Origin: Dugong dugon | Taxonomy: Eukaryota > Chordata > Mammalia > Sirenia > Dugongidae | Assembly: GCA_030035585.1 (NCBI GenBank) | Contig: CM057474.1 | Span: 3,466,501-3,530,500 of the forward strand | Length of the DNA: 64,000 nt | Direction: 5' to 3' | In this document: one piece after another, positions 46,796 to 58,163 of the stretch | Layout of the letters: each line of letters opens with the position of its first letter | Numbering within the stretch: the stretch's first letter is position 1 | Notes under the pieces: model-generated | Database searches by the model: none | Told to the model about the DNA's origin: nothing | Seen by the model: the letters and a program-made list of their open reading frames with translations, nothing else | Position numbers and translations under genes: made by a program

Positions 46796-46880
46796 TGTCA
46801 TGGATTGAATTGTGTCCCCCAAAAATATCTGTCAACTTGGCTGGGTCATGATTCCCAGTGTTGTATAACTGTGTACCATT
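46796..46880 (+). mobile_element. MaLR LTR, 5' fragment
   Basis: 'tgtcatggattgaattgtgt' and 'tcaacttggctgggtcatga' match the start of the LTR at 54578. The fragment stops where L1 sequence begins. Confidence 0.82.
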
Positions 46881-49425
46881 AGACACACTGAATGTAAATG
46901 GCTTCAGTGCACCTGTAAAGATACAGAGAGTGGCGGAATGGATTAAAAAATGACCCATTAATATGCTGTCTACAAGAGACACACCTCAGACACAAAGACA
47001 TAAATATATTAAAAATTAAAGGATGGAAAAAAATATATCAAGCAAGCAGTAACCAAAAAAGCGCAGGAGTGGCAATACTAATCTCAGATAAAATAGACTT
47101 TAAGGCAAAATCAACCATGAAAGACAAGGAAGGACATTATATAATGATTAAAGGGGCAATCCACCAAGAAGACATAACCTTGAGGTGTATCTACACAGCC
47201 AACGACAGGGCTCCAAAAGAACAAACTCTAACAGCACTAAAAAGAGAAATAGACAGTTCCACAATAATGGTAGGATACTTTAACAGACCACTCTCAGTAA
47301 TGGACAGAACATCTAGAAATAAACTCAACAAAGATACAGAAGATCTAAAGGTCAAAATCAACCAACTTGACCTCATAGATATATATAGAGAGCACCCAAC
47401 AGCAGCAAACTGTACTTTCTTTTCCAATGCACATGGAATATTTTCCAGAGAGGGAGCACAATTTAGGCCACAAAGCAACTCACAATAAAATCCAAAACAT
47501 TGCTTCTGCTCTGATCACAACTCCATGAAAGTAGAAATCAACAACATGAAGAGCAAAGGAAAAAAAATTAAATACATGGAAACTGAATAATACTTTTCTA
47601 AAAAACAACTGGGTAATAGAAGAAAGCAAAGAGGGAATAAAAAAAATTCTTAGAATCAAATAAGAATGAAAACACATCATACCAAAACCATTGGGACACA
47701 GCAAAGGCAGTGCTCAGAGGTCAATTTATAGCAATAAATGCACACTTCCAAAAAGAAGAAAGGGGCAGATCAAAATGTTAGCCCAGAAAGAGAACAGCAT
47801 AGGAATCCCATAGCCACCAGAAGAGAAGAAATAATAAAGATTAGAGCAGAAATAAACGAAATAGAGAACAGAAAAACTAGAATCAACAAGACCAACAGTT
47901 GGTTCTTTGAAAAGATCAACAAAATTGACAAACCATTGGCCAAGCTGACAAAAGAAAACCAGGAGAGGAAGAAAATAACCCAAATGAGAAATGAGATAGG
48001 GGACATTACAACAGACCCAACTGTAATAAAAAGGATTATAACAGAATATTATACGTGATGATTACGATTGAAAAAAGCTAGAAATAGAAATATCATACTA
48101 TCCAGCAATCCCACTCCTAGGAATACATCCCAGAGAAATAAGAGCTGTCACACGAATACACATATACCCACCCATGTTCACTGCAGCATTATTCACAATT
48201 AAAAAAAAAAAAGATGAAAATAACCTAAGTGTCCATCAACAGATAAATTGATTAACAAATTATGGCACACACACAACGGAATACTATGAAATGATAAAAA
48301 ACAATGGCAAATCCACAAAACATCTCACAACATGGATGAATTTGGAGGGCATTCTGCTGAGTGAAATAAGTCAATCACAAAAGAACAAATATTGTATGAG
48401 ACCACTATTATAAAAACTCAAGAAAAGGTTTACACACAGAAAAAAACAATCTTTAATGGTTACGAGGGAGGAGAGAGGTGGGGAGGGAAAATAACTAACT
48501 AGATAGTAGACAAATGTTAACTTTGGTGAAAGGAAAGATAACACACAATACAGGGAAAGTCAGCACAACTTGACCAGTGCAAAGCCATAGACGCTTCCTA
48601 CATATATCCAAACACCTTGAGGGACTGAGTTCCTAGGGCTGAGGTCTGAGGACCATGGTCTTGGGGGAAACCTAGGTCAATTGGCATAGCATAGTTCATA
48701 TAGGAAATGTTTTGTATCCTAGAACATTTGGGTGAGTAGCATCTGGGGTCTTAAAAGCTTGTGAGCAGTTATCTAAAATACATCTATTAGTCCCATCACA
48801 TTTGGAGCAAAGGAGAATGAAGAAAACCAAAGACACAAGGAAAATATCAGTCCAAACGACTAACGGACCACGTGAACCACAGCCTCCACCAGCCTGAGAC
48901 CAGAAGAACTAGATGGTGCCCAACTACCACCACCGACTGCTCTGACAGGGATCACAGTAGAGGGTTCCAGACAGAGCGGGAGAAAACTGTTGAACAAAAT
49001 TTAAATTCACAAAAAAAAAAAAAAGACCAGATTTACTGGTCTGACAGAGACTGGAGGGACCCCCAAGACTATGGCCCCCAGACACCCTGCTAACACATAA
49101 CCAAAGCCATTCCCCAAAATCCACCTTTCAGCCAAACGTTAGGTCTATAAAACAAACAGTAATGTGTGAGGAACGTGCTTCTTAGTTCAATCAAATACAG
49201 GGAACCTAACTGGCAACATCTGCCCAAAAGCAAAGATGAGACGGCAGGAAGGCACAGGAAACTGGACAAATGGACATGGGGAACCCAGGGTGTCAAGGGA
49301 AAAGGGGAGAATGCTGACATACTGCAGGGATTGCAGCCAATGTCACAAAACAATTTGTGCATAAATTTTTGAATGAGAAACTAATTTGTACTGTCAACTT
49401 TCACCTAAAACACAATATAAAAAAG
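46881..49425 (+). mobile_element. L1, 5'-truncated with a large internal deletion
   Basis: ORF2 endonuclease and linker sequence (46881-about 48055) joins directly to the ORF2 C-terminus (from about 48075) and the 3' UTR (about 48370-49425). The reverse transcriptase is missing. A filler of about 20 bases ('gtgatgattacgattgaaaa') lies at the junction. The endonuclease QETH motif, changed in the 8-kb L1, is kept here (about 46968-46979), but the frame is broken by many stops. It ends in a GA repeat. No target-site duplication was found. Confidence 0.88.
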
Positions 49426-49441
49426 AGAGAGAGAGAGAGAA
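49422..49441. repeat. GA microsatellite at the L1 tail
   Basis: About nine GA units directly after 'ataaaaaa', as often seen where an L1 A tail degenerates. Confidence 0.85.
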
Positions 49442-49444
49442 CCT

Positions 49445-50105
49445 GCTGTAGGTGGCAGAGCTGATTTACAGTCTCCAACCGTCATTCCCTTGGGCCCACT
49501 ATACCATTCACCCCAAGGCCACCCTTCTGACCAATGGGACTCCTTTAATAGGTAACTTTGTCCTGGGGACTTCCCAGAGGCTTGGCCAAGATTTTCTCAA
49601 AACTAGGCTGCGGTCTGAGTCTGTACGTCCCCAACCCTTCTTTCCCTTCCTCCTTTCACAGGGGTCAGGTCAGCAGGGCCATGTGAGGGCTCTCCTGTCT
49701 GCTCCTGGACTGACATCTGATGAAGCAGAAAGACAGAGCGTCCCTGACTCACCTTAGGGGTAACTGAGGGTACCCCAGACTGCAGCACAGACCGGTCAAC
49801 ATCAGCAAGGTGGAAGGGGGGACCATAAAAGAAGGGAAAAGGAAAGGAACACGTTCTATAACTAAAGAGAACAGGTTTCTTTTATCATGTTCTTATTCCT
49901 GTGCAAGAGGGAATTGCGCTTATGCCTTTAACGTCATTTGACCTCCAATGTACGTTTCGCACACAGTGGCGAGGGGTTGTAGGTACATACTGGTGCTTCT
50001 GTCACTGCTGAGCCTTTGGCAGGGTTTTGCTCCCTTGCGTCTTCATAGTTGTGTTTACAGTAATTTAATGTGGGATTGGCCTAGAACTCATGCCAAGTAA
50101 ACGTT
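49445..50105. other. Unclassified non-coding sequence
   Basis: The 101-codon open frame at 49452-49757 has no recognisable family and overlaps one on the opposite strand. Confidence 0.4.
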
Positions 50106-50124
50106 TGTTATTTAAGTTTCAGAG

Positions 50125-50328
50125 ATCCCTAGGCGTCCCAAGCCGTTTGTGCTTAACTGTTAACCTAAAAGTTGGCAACTTGAACCTACCTAGTGGCACC
50201 ATGGAAGAAAGGCCTGGCAATCTGTTTCCATAAAGATTACAGCCAAGAAAACCCTATGGAGCAGTTCCATTCTATAACACATGGGGTTGCCATGAGTTGG
50301 AATCAACTTGACAGCAACTATCAACAAC
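50125..50328 (+). mobile_element. AfroSINE, third type
   Basis: 'tccctaggcgtcccaagccg', 'gttggcaacttgaacctacc', 'gaaaggcctggcaatctgtt' and 'ttgacagcaactatcaaca' are present. Imperfect duplication: atttaagtttcagag (50110-50124) and atttaaggtttgaag (50329-50343). Confidence 0.9.
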
Positions 50329-50344
50329 ATTTAAGGTTTGAAGT

Positions 50345-51025
50345 ATTGACACCCTTTCTTGCTATCAGTGACAACATCAATAATGTTTCTTATAATCAAA
50401 ATTTTCTAATTAAAAGAAAGTACTAAAGCCACTTATTCATATGCTATGGGACATAACCCTGAAAAGCATCTGTAGAGAATACAGTTGGACTTGCAATCTT
50501 TCTACTAATATTTCCGTGTAAGAAACAAAAGCTTTATAAAGTGTTTAAGAAATTAATTATCCTCTCTTGTCTCAAAATACTTTTTAATGTTTAGCAGGAG
50601 AATAGTAATTGTAATACATAAGGCCAATTCATAATTTCCAAGCGTTCTTTTAAAATTTTTAACAGGTTACTTAGAATATTTATTTGTGCAGGATTCATAT
50701 TGGAGTTTCCATTCTTGGTTCTATGTTCTCACTTGTTTCTCTTCTAAACACAAACATATCAACATATCAGAATGAAAGCACATGAGTTTATAAATCTTCT
50801 GAATATGGAATATTTACTAGTAGTTCTCATGGTATTCTGATTCATAAGAACAAAAATTATTTTTTATATAAGAAAAACTATGTGTAACCATAAAAAGTCT
50901 GGCACATCTGAGCTAACTATATGACTACCTAATTAAAGATATTTCAAAATCCATAGTAACTTGAGAGTAATCATATACTCGTACATAAATATGGATTTTT
51001 TTTAGTTTGTTCATCCCTTTGGATT
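50345..51025. other. AT-rich unclassified sequence
   Basis: No gene or repeat recognised. Confidence 0.4.
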
Positions 51026-51032
51026 CTTTCTA

Positions 51033-51338
51033 AATTGTGGTGTGTAAACTGGCTTCATAACTTGTTTTCATCTCTACATCCTGTGAAATGCCTTTGTTTA
51101 TAGCATTCTCTTTGAAGTCAAGGAAAGCTTTGCAAATGAAAGAGACAGCATAATCTTGTCCTTTCAGATTGTGAAGTAAATAAGGAAAGTGGTCCATCTG
51201 ATCAATAGTAGTCCCTCTGAAATAATTTTCCAGTAAGTCCAGAATCTTGGAATTATTTAGGAAAGAACAACCTCCACTAGTAACTTTTACAAACCATATG
51301 GCAAGTTGGGGGTTGTCTTTGGCACACCAAGAAGGAAT
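51033..51338 (-). other. Unidentified 102-codon open frame, possible coding remnant
   Basis: The minus strand is open between in-frame stops at 51339-51341 and 51030-51032. The translation is balanced and protein-like, with stretches such as LAIWFVKVTSGGCSFLNNSK and KGQDYAVSFICKAFLDFKEN, and no low-complexity runs in an AT-rich region where stops are common. There is no start codon near the beginning: the first methionine is about 52 codons in. I do not recognise the family. It may be an eroded processed pseudogene, an exon, a fragment of an old transposon protein, or chance. No convincing splice sites or poly-A tail could be fixed. Confidence 0.3.
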
Positions 51339-51525
51339 TCACATTTCGCAGCGCAGTGCACAAGGCCCTTCACAATCAAAGCCACGAGGAGATAGCCTTA
51401 ATTATCTCCTAATACCTGTGCCGCTCTTCTTCCTGCCTATAAGAGCTGTAATTTTGTTTGGAAATCTCTGTACCCACGTCCCAGCAGTGACCGTAGTTGG
51501 ACTAAGCCAGTTACAACATTCTGTG

Positions 51526-51735
51526 AAGTCCCTGGGTGGTGCGAACAGTTAAGTGCTCACCTAGTAACCGTAAGGTTAGCAGTTTGCACCCACCCAGAGG
51601 TGCCTTGGAAGAAAGGCCTGGCAATCTGCTTCTGTAATGATGACAGCCAAGAAAACCCTGTGGAGTACAGTTCTACTCTGTAACACATGGGGTCGCCATG
51701 ACTTAAAATTGACTTGATGGCAACTGTTTTTTTCT
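51526..51735 (+). mobile_element. AfroSINE, third type
   Basis: 'agtccctgggtggtgcgaac', 'gtttgcacccacccagaggt', 'gaaaggcctggcaatctgct' and 'ttgacttgatggcaactg' mark it. A T-rich patch follows to about 51765. Confidence 0.92.
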
Positions 51736-51765
51736 TTCTCTTTTTTTTTGTTTTGTTTTTGGTTC

Positions 51766-52115
51766 TCCACACTTTGAGCTTCTCTTTCACCTGGTGGTAG
51801 CCAGCAAGACAGTGACAGAAATCTGCTGTAGAGGCTTCTGGGAAAGCTTTTCCTTCCGTGATGCAGACGTACTAGCACCACCTCCTTCCTCTTGTTTTGA
51901 GTGTAGATGTGATAGATGGAACTGAAGCAGCCATCTTGTCACCATGAGGGAAAGGCCCAGAGAATTAGAGACACTGTCCCTGATGCCACTTAACCACTCA
52001 GCCAACTCCTTCTACCTCCTATATTTATAATTTCTTATTTAAGAAAAATAATCCTTATTTGTTTTAAGCCATCGTTTTTCCCGGCTCTGTCCCTTGCAGT
52101 AGAAAGAATTATTAA
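51766..52115. other. Probable old interspersed repeat, unassigned
   Basis: 'gaagcagccatcttgtcacc' and 'ccttatttgttttaagccat' followed by 'tcccttgcagtagaaagaat' recall the 3' part of ancient mammalian LTR or DNA elements. The family cannot be named. Confidence 0.35.
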
Positions 52116-52371
52116 TTGAAACAGACTTCGATTACTTGCTTTCCCAGCCTTCTTTCCTGTGCCCTGTTTCTCCAGCCACAAAATCTACTGGCCATTCTGG
52201 AACACCCCCTGGGCTATTTAATGATGAATACAACCCACCCCTCTGTTTTCCCCCCAAATCCTATCTGTCAAAAATCCTCAACTCAAATGAGAAACTTTCT
52301 CAACTCCAGATGGAGCCAGTATCTTCTCCCTTGTGCATCCTCAACAGTTTGCGTTAGCCTGTTGTTGACTG

Positions 52372-52565
52372 AGAAGTCCTGAATGGTACAAAAGGTGAAT
52401 GCATTTAGCTGCTAACTGCAAGGCTGGAGGTTTGAGTCTGCCCCAGGTGCCCAGGAAGAAAGACCTGGCAATCTACTTCCAAAAAATCAGCCACTGAAAA
52501 TCCTATGGGACACACTTCTACTCTGACACACATGGGGCTTCCATGAGTCACTGTTGACTGAACTG
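52372..52565 (+). mobile_element. AfroSINE, third type, diverged
   Basis: 'gaagtcctgaatggtacaaa', 'gctgctaactgcaaggctgg', 'gaaagacctggcaatctact' and 'tccatgagtcactgttgact' retain the order of the third type. Confidence 0.85.
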
Positions 52566-52849
52566 GAATTAGATATGTGGACTGACTAGGCCAAGGGATC
52601 CTTGAACTCCTATTCTTTGAGTCACCCCAACACCTACACTATTCTCAGCACCTAATGCAGCGCCAGTAATACAGTGTTGACAAATGTGTTATCTTTGTTA
52701 AATCTTACTTTTTCCAGACTACGCAGAGAGAGAAACTTGGTCTTATCTCAGCATTTTCCTTGGGAGAGTTTCCTTTTATTTTGAGCGAAATCATGTTCTT
52801 CCCTACCCGGCACTCCTGGATTAAGTGAAAGAAACACACTGCAATAGTA

Positions 52850-53345
52850 TTTTTGAAGGACAATCTAGTAATAGCACATAAAATTTTAATGGGTCTAAAT
52901 TTTGACCCAGCAATTCCAATTCTAGGTAGTTATTCCTGAGATACATCATACAAGCAGGCAGAGATGTCTACACCTAGGTATCGATTACAGCCTTGTTGAT
53001 AGTAGCAAAACTTGAAAGCAGGCTACATATCCATTAATAAGGGAGAGGTTAAATAATTTATGGCACTTCCATTTAATACAAGAGTGTGCCACAGTTAAAA
53101 AGAGCCAGACAAATCTCTATGTGGTAACATGGGAGAATTGCCAAGATACATCACTAAGGAAAATAAGCCATTATATTGTTATCCCTGTTCTGCAAAAATT
53201 GTTTACATATATTGAAAAATTCAGATGAATAAACTCTAAGTTATAAACAGTGGTTAGATCTGGGGTTGGAACTTTTATTCTCTTAGATTTAGACACCTAT
53301 AATGTACGGATTCTTATAATCCATCATGTATAATGTGTATAAGTA
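52850..53345 (+). mobile_element. Ancient L1 3' region (L1M-like)
   Basis: 'gacccagcaattccaattct', 'acagccttgttgatagtagc', 'atatccattaataagggaga', 'aatttatggcacttccattt' and 'ataaacagtggttagatctg' follow old L1 3' ends in order. Confidence 0.72.
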
Positions 53346-53349
53346 TAAA

Positions 53350-53580
53350 CATACAGATTTTCTCTGGTATCCAGTAACGGTAGTAGGCCAGTAGCTTCTG
53401 CAGGGTCCTGCCTTTCTGTAGAAATGAAAACATGCATAGATAGGAAGAAATGCAAATAGAGAGGAAGTAGAATTGGGGCAGTAAAATCAGAAAATCAGGG
53501 AAGAAGAATAAATCATAAGAACTGCCCTGAAATGAAACATGTTGAATTGTAAGGTAATGAGCTCCCTATTCATCCAACTG
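53350..53580. other. Short unclassified spacer
   Basis: Purine-rich at 53430-53530, otherwise featureless. Confidence 0.4.
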
Positions 53581-53737
53581 TGCAAGACATGGAAGCTTCC
53601 TTTACACCTTTCGTTCCCTCATTCCCCAAGATTCCTCTAATGCATTCCGTTTTCTCCATCTCAACCAATACCACCCTAGTCCAGGTAACCAACCTCTCCT
53701 GCTTGTACCCTTAGAATAACTCTCTAGTTGGTGTCCC

Positions 53738-54292
53738 TATGTTAACTGTGGCAGTCGGCGCCCGTGACCTTTCCCCCTGATGTCACACCCGTGAATAAAT
53801 TATGCTACATGGCAAAAGGGACTTTGCAGATGTCACTAAGGTTACTAGTCACTTTGATGTTAAAACAGGGAGAGGCAGCTGGGTTATCCAGGTGAGCCCA
53901 GTGTAATCACATGAACTCAGAGAAACAGAGCCTTCTCCCAGCGGAAGGAAAGGAAATAAGAAAAACGTGGCAGAAGGGGAAGTCAGAGAGCTTTGAAGCA
54001 TGGGGAGGGTTTGACCCACCTTTGCAGGCTGGGAAGTGGAAGTGGCTGCTTGTAAAGAAGGAGCAGAAAATGAATTCTGCCAACCACTAATGGACGTGGT
54101 AGAGGACCCGCACCCCAAGCAAGAACTGCAGCCCCAGATGGCTTCGCGGTTTCCATCTCGTGAAAGCCCGAGCAGAAAACCCAGCGGAACCATGCTGTGC
54201 TCAGCCTTCTGACCCACAGAAACCATCATGTTTTAAGCCAGTAAGTCTGTGGTAGTTTGTTACAGCAGCAATAGAAAATTAATGCATCAACC
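53738..54292 (+). mobile_element. MLT1-type MaLR LTR, sense
   Basis: 'ctacatggcaaaagggactt', 'gcagatgtcactaaggttac', 'gggttatccaggtgagccca' and the 3' end 'tggtagtttgttacagcagc' plus 'aatagaaaattaatgca' are MLT1 landmarks. It is non-coding and flanked by L2-like sequence on both sides. Confidence 0.82.
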
Positions 54293-54577
54293 TCGGCCCA
54301 TGTCTGGTCTATTTTACCAACCACAACAAGAGTGATATATTTGTTCCCAGAATACAAAGCTGGTCATCACACCCCTGTTTACAATTCTCTGTAGCTTCCT
54401 GATGTTCTCTGGAAACACTCCACGCTCCTTAACATAACCTTCCAGGCCTTATGTGGTCTTCAGCATCCACGAACCTCTCTCGCTTCATCTTCCTCTATAA
54501 CCCTGCACCCTGTGATTCAGATGCTCTGGCCTTCTTTCATTTACTCACACTGCCATGCTTCCTCTTGCCTCAGGACC

Positions 54578-55081
54578 CGTCATGGATTGAACTGTGTTCC
54601 CCAAAAATGTGTTTCAACTTGGCGAGTGTGAGGTTGTCCACCATTTTGTCATCTGATGTGATTTTCCTGTGTGTTGTAAATCCTACCTCTATGATGTTAA
54701 TAAGGCAGGATTAGAGACAGTTATGTTAATGAGGCAGGACTCAATCTATAAGATTAGGTTGTGTCTTAAATCAATCACTTTTGAGATATAAAAGACAGAA
54801 GTGAACAGAGAGACATGGGGACATCATACCACCAAGAAAGCAGTGCCAGGAGCAGAGCGTGTCCTTTGGACCTGAGGTTCCTGCACAAAGAAGCTCCCAG
54901 ACCAAGGGAAGATTGATGACAAGGACCTTCCTCCAGAGCCAACAGAGAGAGAGCCTTACCCTGGAGCTGGCACCCTAAATTTGGACTTCGAGCCTCCTAG
55001 ACTGTGAGAGAATACATTTCTCTTCGTTAAAGCCATCCACTGGTGCGATTTCTCTTATACCAGCCCTAGATGACTAAGACA
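54578..55081 (+). mobile_element. Solitary MaLR-type LTR, sense
   Basis: Full-length at 504 bases, from 'cgtcatggattgaactgtgt' to 'ccctagatgactaagaca'. It has a TATA-like 'gatataaaag' near 54785 and a 5-bp duplication ggacc at 54573-54577 and 55082-55086. It is the same family as the antisense copy inside the L1 at 10.2 kb. Only the LTR is present; no retroviral gene. Confidence 0.9.
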
Positions 55082-55449
55082 GGACCTTTACACAAGCTGC
55101 TCCTCTTCCTAGAATCACCTTCTTTCCCCTCCTCACCACCTTGCCACTACTGCTCGTCTTTCAGATTTAAATTCTTGCACCTTCCTCATTGAGAAGTCTT
55201 CTCTTACCTCTCTGTCAACCATGGAATCATCAGCCCCTGTGGAATCACATACCTCTCATTCCAACCAGTTGTTATGGTTGCGATGGTTTGTGTGATCACT
55301 TGAAAACTGTCTCCTACTCTATGCTATCAGTTCCATGAGCACAGGGGCTGTGTATGTTTTTCCTCACTATTACAGCAACATCTCTTAGTAATGACCGAAA
55401 TACAGTCAGTTTTCACTGGCTACATTTATTGGCTGAATAACTGAATCAA

Positions 55450-55785
55450 TTAGCCACTGCACTTAGTCTAGGAAAAAGTGGACAAGAAAATGCCAGCCAC
55501 CAGGGAACCGTTGGTGTAAGTGACCACACAATAACTTACCAGTGCGAAACTGCCCCGTGCTGAGTGTTCTGTGCCTGTGCAAAGTTTGGTGATTGTCTTT
55601 TAAGTTTCCATGACCCAGGGAACTTTGGTTTTTCTAATGAAAATAACTGCCAAAACATCACTTTACTGTCAATATAGGCCTTGTCTCTCAAATCATGTGA
55701 ATCTAGAGACCAAGTAGAAGTCACTGTAGTGTGTTCCCAAGAGATATAAACATGCCCTTGAATGTTAACATACCCAATTTATCTA
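55450..55785. other. Unclassified non-coding sequence
   Basis: No gene or repeat recognised. Confidence 0.4.
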
Positions 55786-55789
55786 TAGG

Positions 55790-56010
55790 ACTTTATACTT
55801 TATAAATATATATTTGTATACATTATCTCTGTTAATCCTCACAGTAACTTTGTAAAGTACGTGTATATTTTTTTATAAGCTTTTTCAGTCCAGCACAGAT
55901 TAAATCAAAGATTCACTGCTCAGAGGGTAACTGGTTTGGTCAAGTTCAAAACGCTTGAAAGTGACAGACTCCACTTTAGGACTTCCTGCTCCAAGGCCAG
56001 AGTGTTTCAG
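55790..56010 (-). mobile_element. MIR SINE, antisense, with an odd middle
   Basis: 'ctctgttaatcctcacagta' and 'actttgtaaagtacgtgtat' begin it. 'gggtaactggtttggtcaag' then 'ttgaaagtgacagactcca' continues. The usual 'attttacagatgag' part is replaced by about 40 unrelated bases. Confidence 0.55.
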
Positions 56011-56243
56011 CTGTAAGATTTTCCAGGTAAGAACTAAAGCCTCTCACTTCTCTGTGTGCTTCACTTCATTCCCTCTCTGCTGCCTGGTGTCTAGCCCCAG
56101 TGCCTTGGAAGTGGTCTGGGTAACGAGCCACCACACCTGATATAATTTCTCTTTATGTCTGCAACTGCATTTCCCAAAGAAGAGATGGGAACGAAATGGC
56201 AGGTAATCACTGTTTGTTACATTGATTGTCTATGCTCTCATTC

Positions 56244-56245
<2 letters not shown>

Positions 56246-56279
<34 letters not shown>
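56246..56279. repeat. AC microsatellite, about 17 units
   Basis: Uninterrupted AC run of about 34 bases. Confidence 0.95.
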
Positions 56280-56280
<1 letters not shown>

Positions 56281-56715
56281 GCAATTATTCAAACTTCAAG
56301 TTCCTCAAGTCTGAGAATATAAATTTCTACATAAGAAGTATTCTATGTATTATTTGTGAATTTGCTTGAGCAGATACCTCTTTTTAAACAGTTCATAGCT
56401 AGAGGAGAAAGTCTTGAGGAATTTCTGCCAGATGTGCATTTTTCTACAAATTCACATCCTGATACCATAGATTGGTGTGGAGAGCGCCTTACACAGGATG
56501 CCTGGAACGTGCTGAGCATGTAGAAATGGGCTCAAAGATCAACTTCTGCTTTATTAGAGTGGGTATATTATCCCAAAGATTTTACTAACTATGCTGTAGA
56601 AAGGCCAAAGAAGTTTCACAACCATTTCAAATAATCATTACTGGAAGAAGAGCACAGTCTCTCCCTCTCTGATTATTTTAAGAGAAACCACTCTCATTTG
56701 GACTCCTTGTATGTT
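56280..56715. other. Unclassified non-coding sequence
   Basis: No gene or repeat recognised. Confidence 0.4.
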
Positions 56716-56719
56716 TTAT

Positions 56720-56825
56720 TTTAAAAAAGAAGCTTAGGAGTGGAATTATTAAGTCAAAGGGCACAAACATCTTCCTTATAAATTTTGTTTTTCCCCTAAT
56801 TCTTATGTTAATGGTATGCCATATG
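56720..56825 (-). mobile_element. Old L1 fragment, antisense
   Basis: 'aggagtggaattattaagtc' followed by 'aaagggcacaaacatcttcc' is the antisense old-L1 phrase that follows the RNA 3' region. Confidence 0.55.
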
Positions 56826-56830
56826 GAAAA

Positions 56831-57032
56831 CGGAGTCCTGGTGGCGCAGTGATCAAAGCTCTTGGCTGCTAGCTGAAAGATCGGTGGTTCAAACCCACCA
56901 GCTGCCCATGGGAGAAAGATGTAGCAGTCTGCTTCCATAAAGATTTACAGCCTTGGAAATCCTATGGGGGCAGTTCTACTCTGTCCTATAGGATTGCTAT
57001 GCGTGGGAATCAACTTGACAGCAACAGTTTTA
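56831..57032 (+). mobile_element. AfroSINE, long type
   Basis: 'cggagtcctggtggcgcagt', B box 'ggtggttcaaacccaccagc', insert 'gtagcagtctgcttccataa' and 'caacttgacagcaacag' are clear. Confidence 0.94.
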
Positions 57033-57039
57033 CAGAAAA

Positions 57040-57700
57040 TACAAAAAGTATATAAAAGTGTTCAGAAGGAGAGAAAAATTTACTCATAATTCATAATTAT
57101 ACTACCCCGAGGCAAATACTGTTAATGTCTTAACATTTCACCTCCAGCATTTTTCCCGTTTATTTTTCTTAGTTGAGATGTAGTCTATTTTTTTCTGTTT
57201 AGCATTATGTATTTTTTTTACCAGTAAAACATTTGTTTCAATCTTTTTAACTGAAAAGTGCAACATTCTGTGTTACAGTTCAAATGTTTCATCCTCTCTA
57301 CCCTTCAGCCTCCTCCTGTTGATGCCCTATTGATGTGATCACTGGTAACAATCTGTATGCACCTTCCTTATTTGCCCCTTTGCTAAGCAAACGTATACAG
57401 TATACACATAAATAGGATTGTTGCTATTGTTATTTTTACCACAATGGAATCATACCCATAACTCATTTTTTCTTAACAATGTATCATTACCTTTTTCTAA
57501 GTCCCTACATATATATTTACTTCAGTCTATTAAGTAAGTGCATAATATTCCATAGAGTGGATATTTATTTCAGTAATATATGAAACCACTTCCTATTGAT
57601 GAACATTCAGCGGTTTATTTTCTTCTGATTTTTCCCACTACAAGAAACATAGCAATAAAAATCATGGTACATATACTTAAATAGTAACACTTTGATTTCT
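57040..57700 (-). mobile_element. Old L1 fragment, antisense
   Basis: 'tattgatgtgatcactggta', 'accacaatggaatcatacc', 'gcataatattccatagagtg', 'cttcctattgatgaacattc' and 'atagcaataaaaatcatggt' are in antisense order for an old L1 3' region. It is separate from the piece at 56720, since the phrase order would otherwise be wrong. Confidence 0.6.
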
Positions 57701-57704
57701 AGAA

Positions 57705-58160
57705 ATATTGCTTTGCTAACAAGTATGAAATTAACTAACAAATACAACGGGGTTCTTTCCCACAGAGATATGGTCCATATTGGTCGAGCTCATAGCTCTT
57801 TCACCAAAACAGAACATAGAACATGGCATGTGGAAGGGTTGGGCCAAATAAATATTGCTGAATTGAGCAGAACAGACAACTTTATTATGGGAGCCCTGGA
57901 TTAAAATTTGTAAACGTGTAAGTTATGTAGCATGATGTTTAGGTGAGAGACCAAGTCAAGTGCTGATCAAGGATGTCCACAAATCTATCATCTGCGTCCA
58001 GTGAGCCCACTAATGGGCAATTTCATCCCCTTCTACTTTATTTTTTCTTTATTTATAAATCAGTTAAGTGGCAAGCTTCACATGTGACATAGACATGACA
58101 TATTTTAGTATGCATTTTGTTCTATCAGGCATCTGGGAGTAACGTAACATATGAAGTGAT
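57705..58160. other. Unclassified non-coding sequence
   Basis: 'gggagccctgg' at about 57890-57900 could be a tiny AfroSINE 5' stub. Otherwise nothing. Confidence 0.4.
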
Positions 58161-58163
58161 ATA

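Larger units (their letters stand above)
53585..55445 (+). mobile_element. L2-like LINE 3' region split by two LTRs
   Basis: Three segments belong together: 53585-53735 ('accaataccaccctagtcca'), 54295-54577 ('gctggtcatcacacccctgt', 'ttccaggccttatgtggtct') and 55082-55445 ('gctgctcctcttcctagaat', 'catgagcacaggggctgtgt'). They read continuously once the MLT1 and MaLR LTRs are removed. Confidence 0.68.

Noticed and set aside
51247..51552. A 101-codon plus-strand frame
   Set aside because: It overlaps the minus-strand frame at 51033-51338 and looks less protein-like; at most one of the two can be real.
53849..54229. A 126-codon minus-strand frame
   Set aside because: It lies wholly inside an MLT1 LTR in antisense and has no known protein match that I can see.
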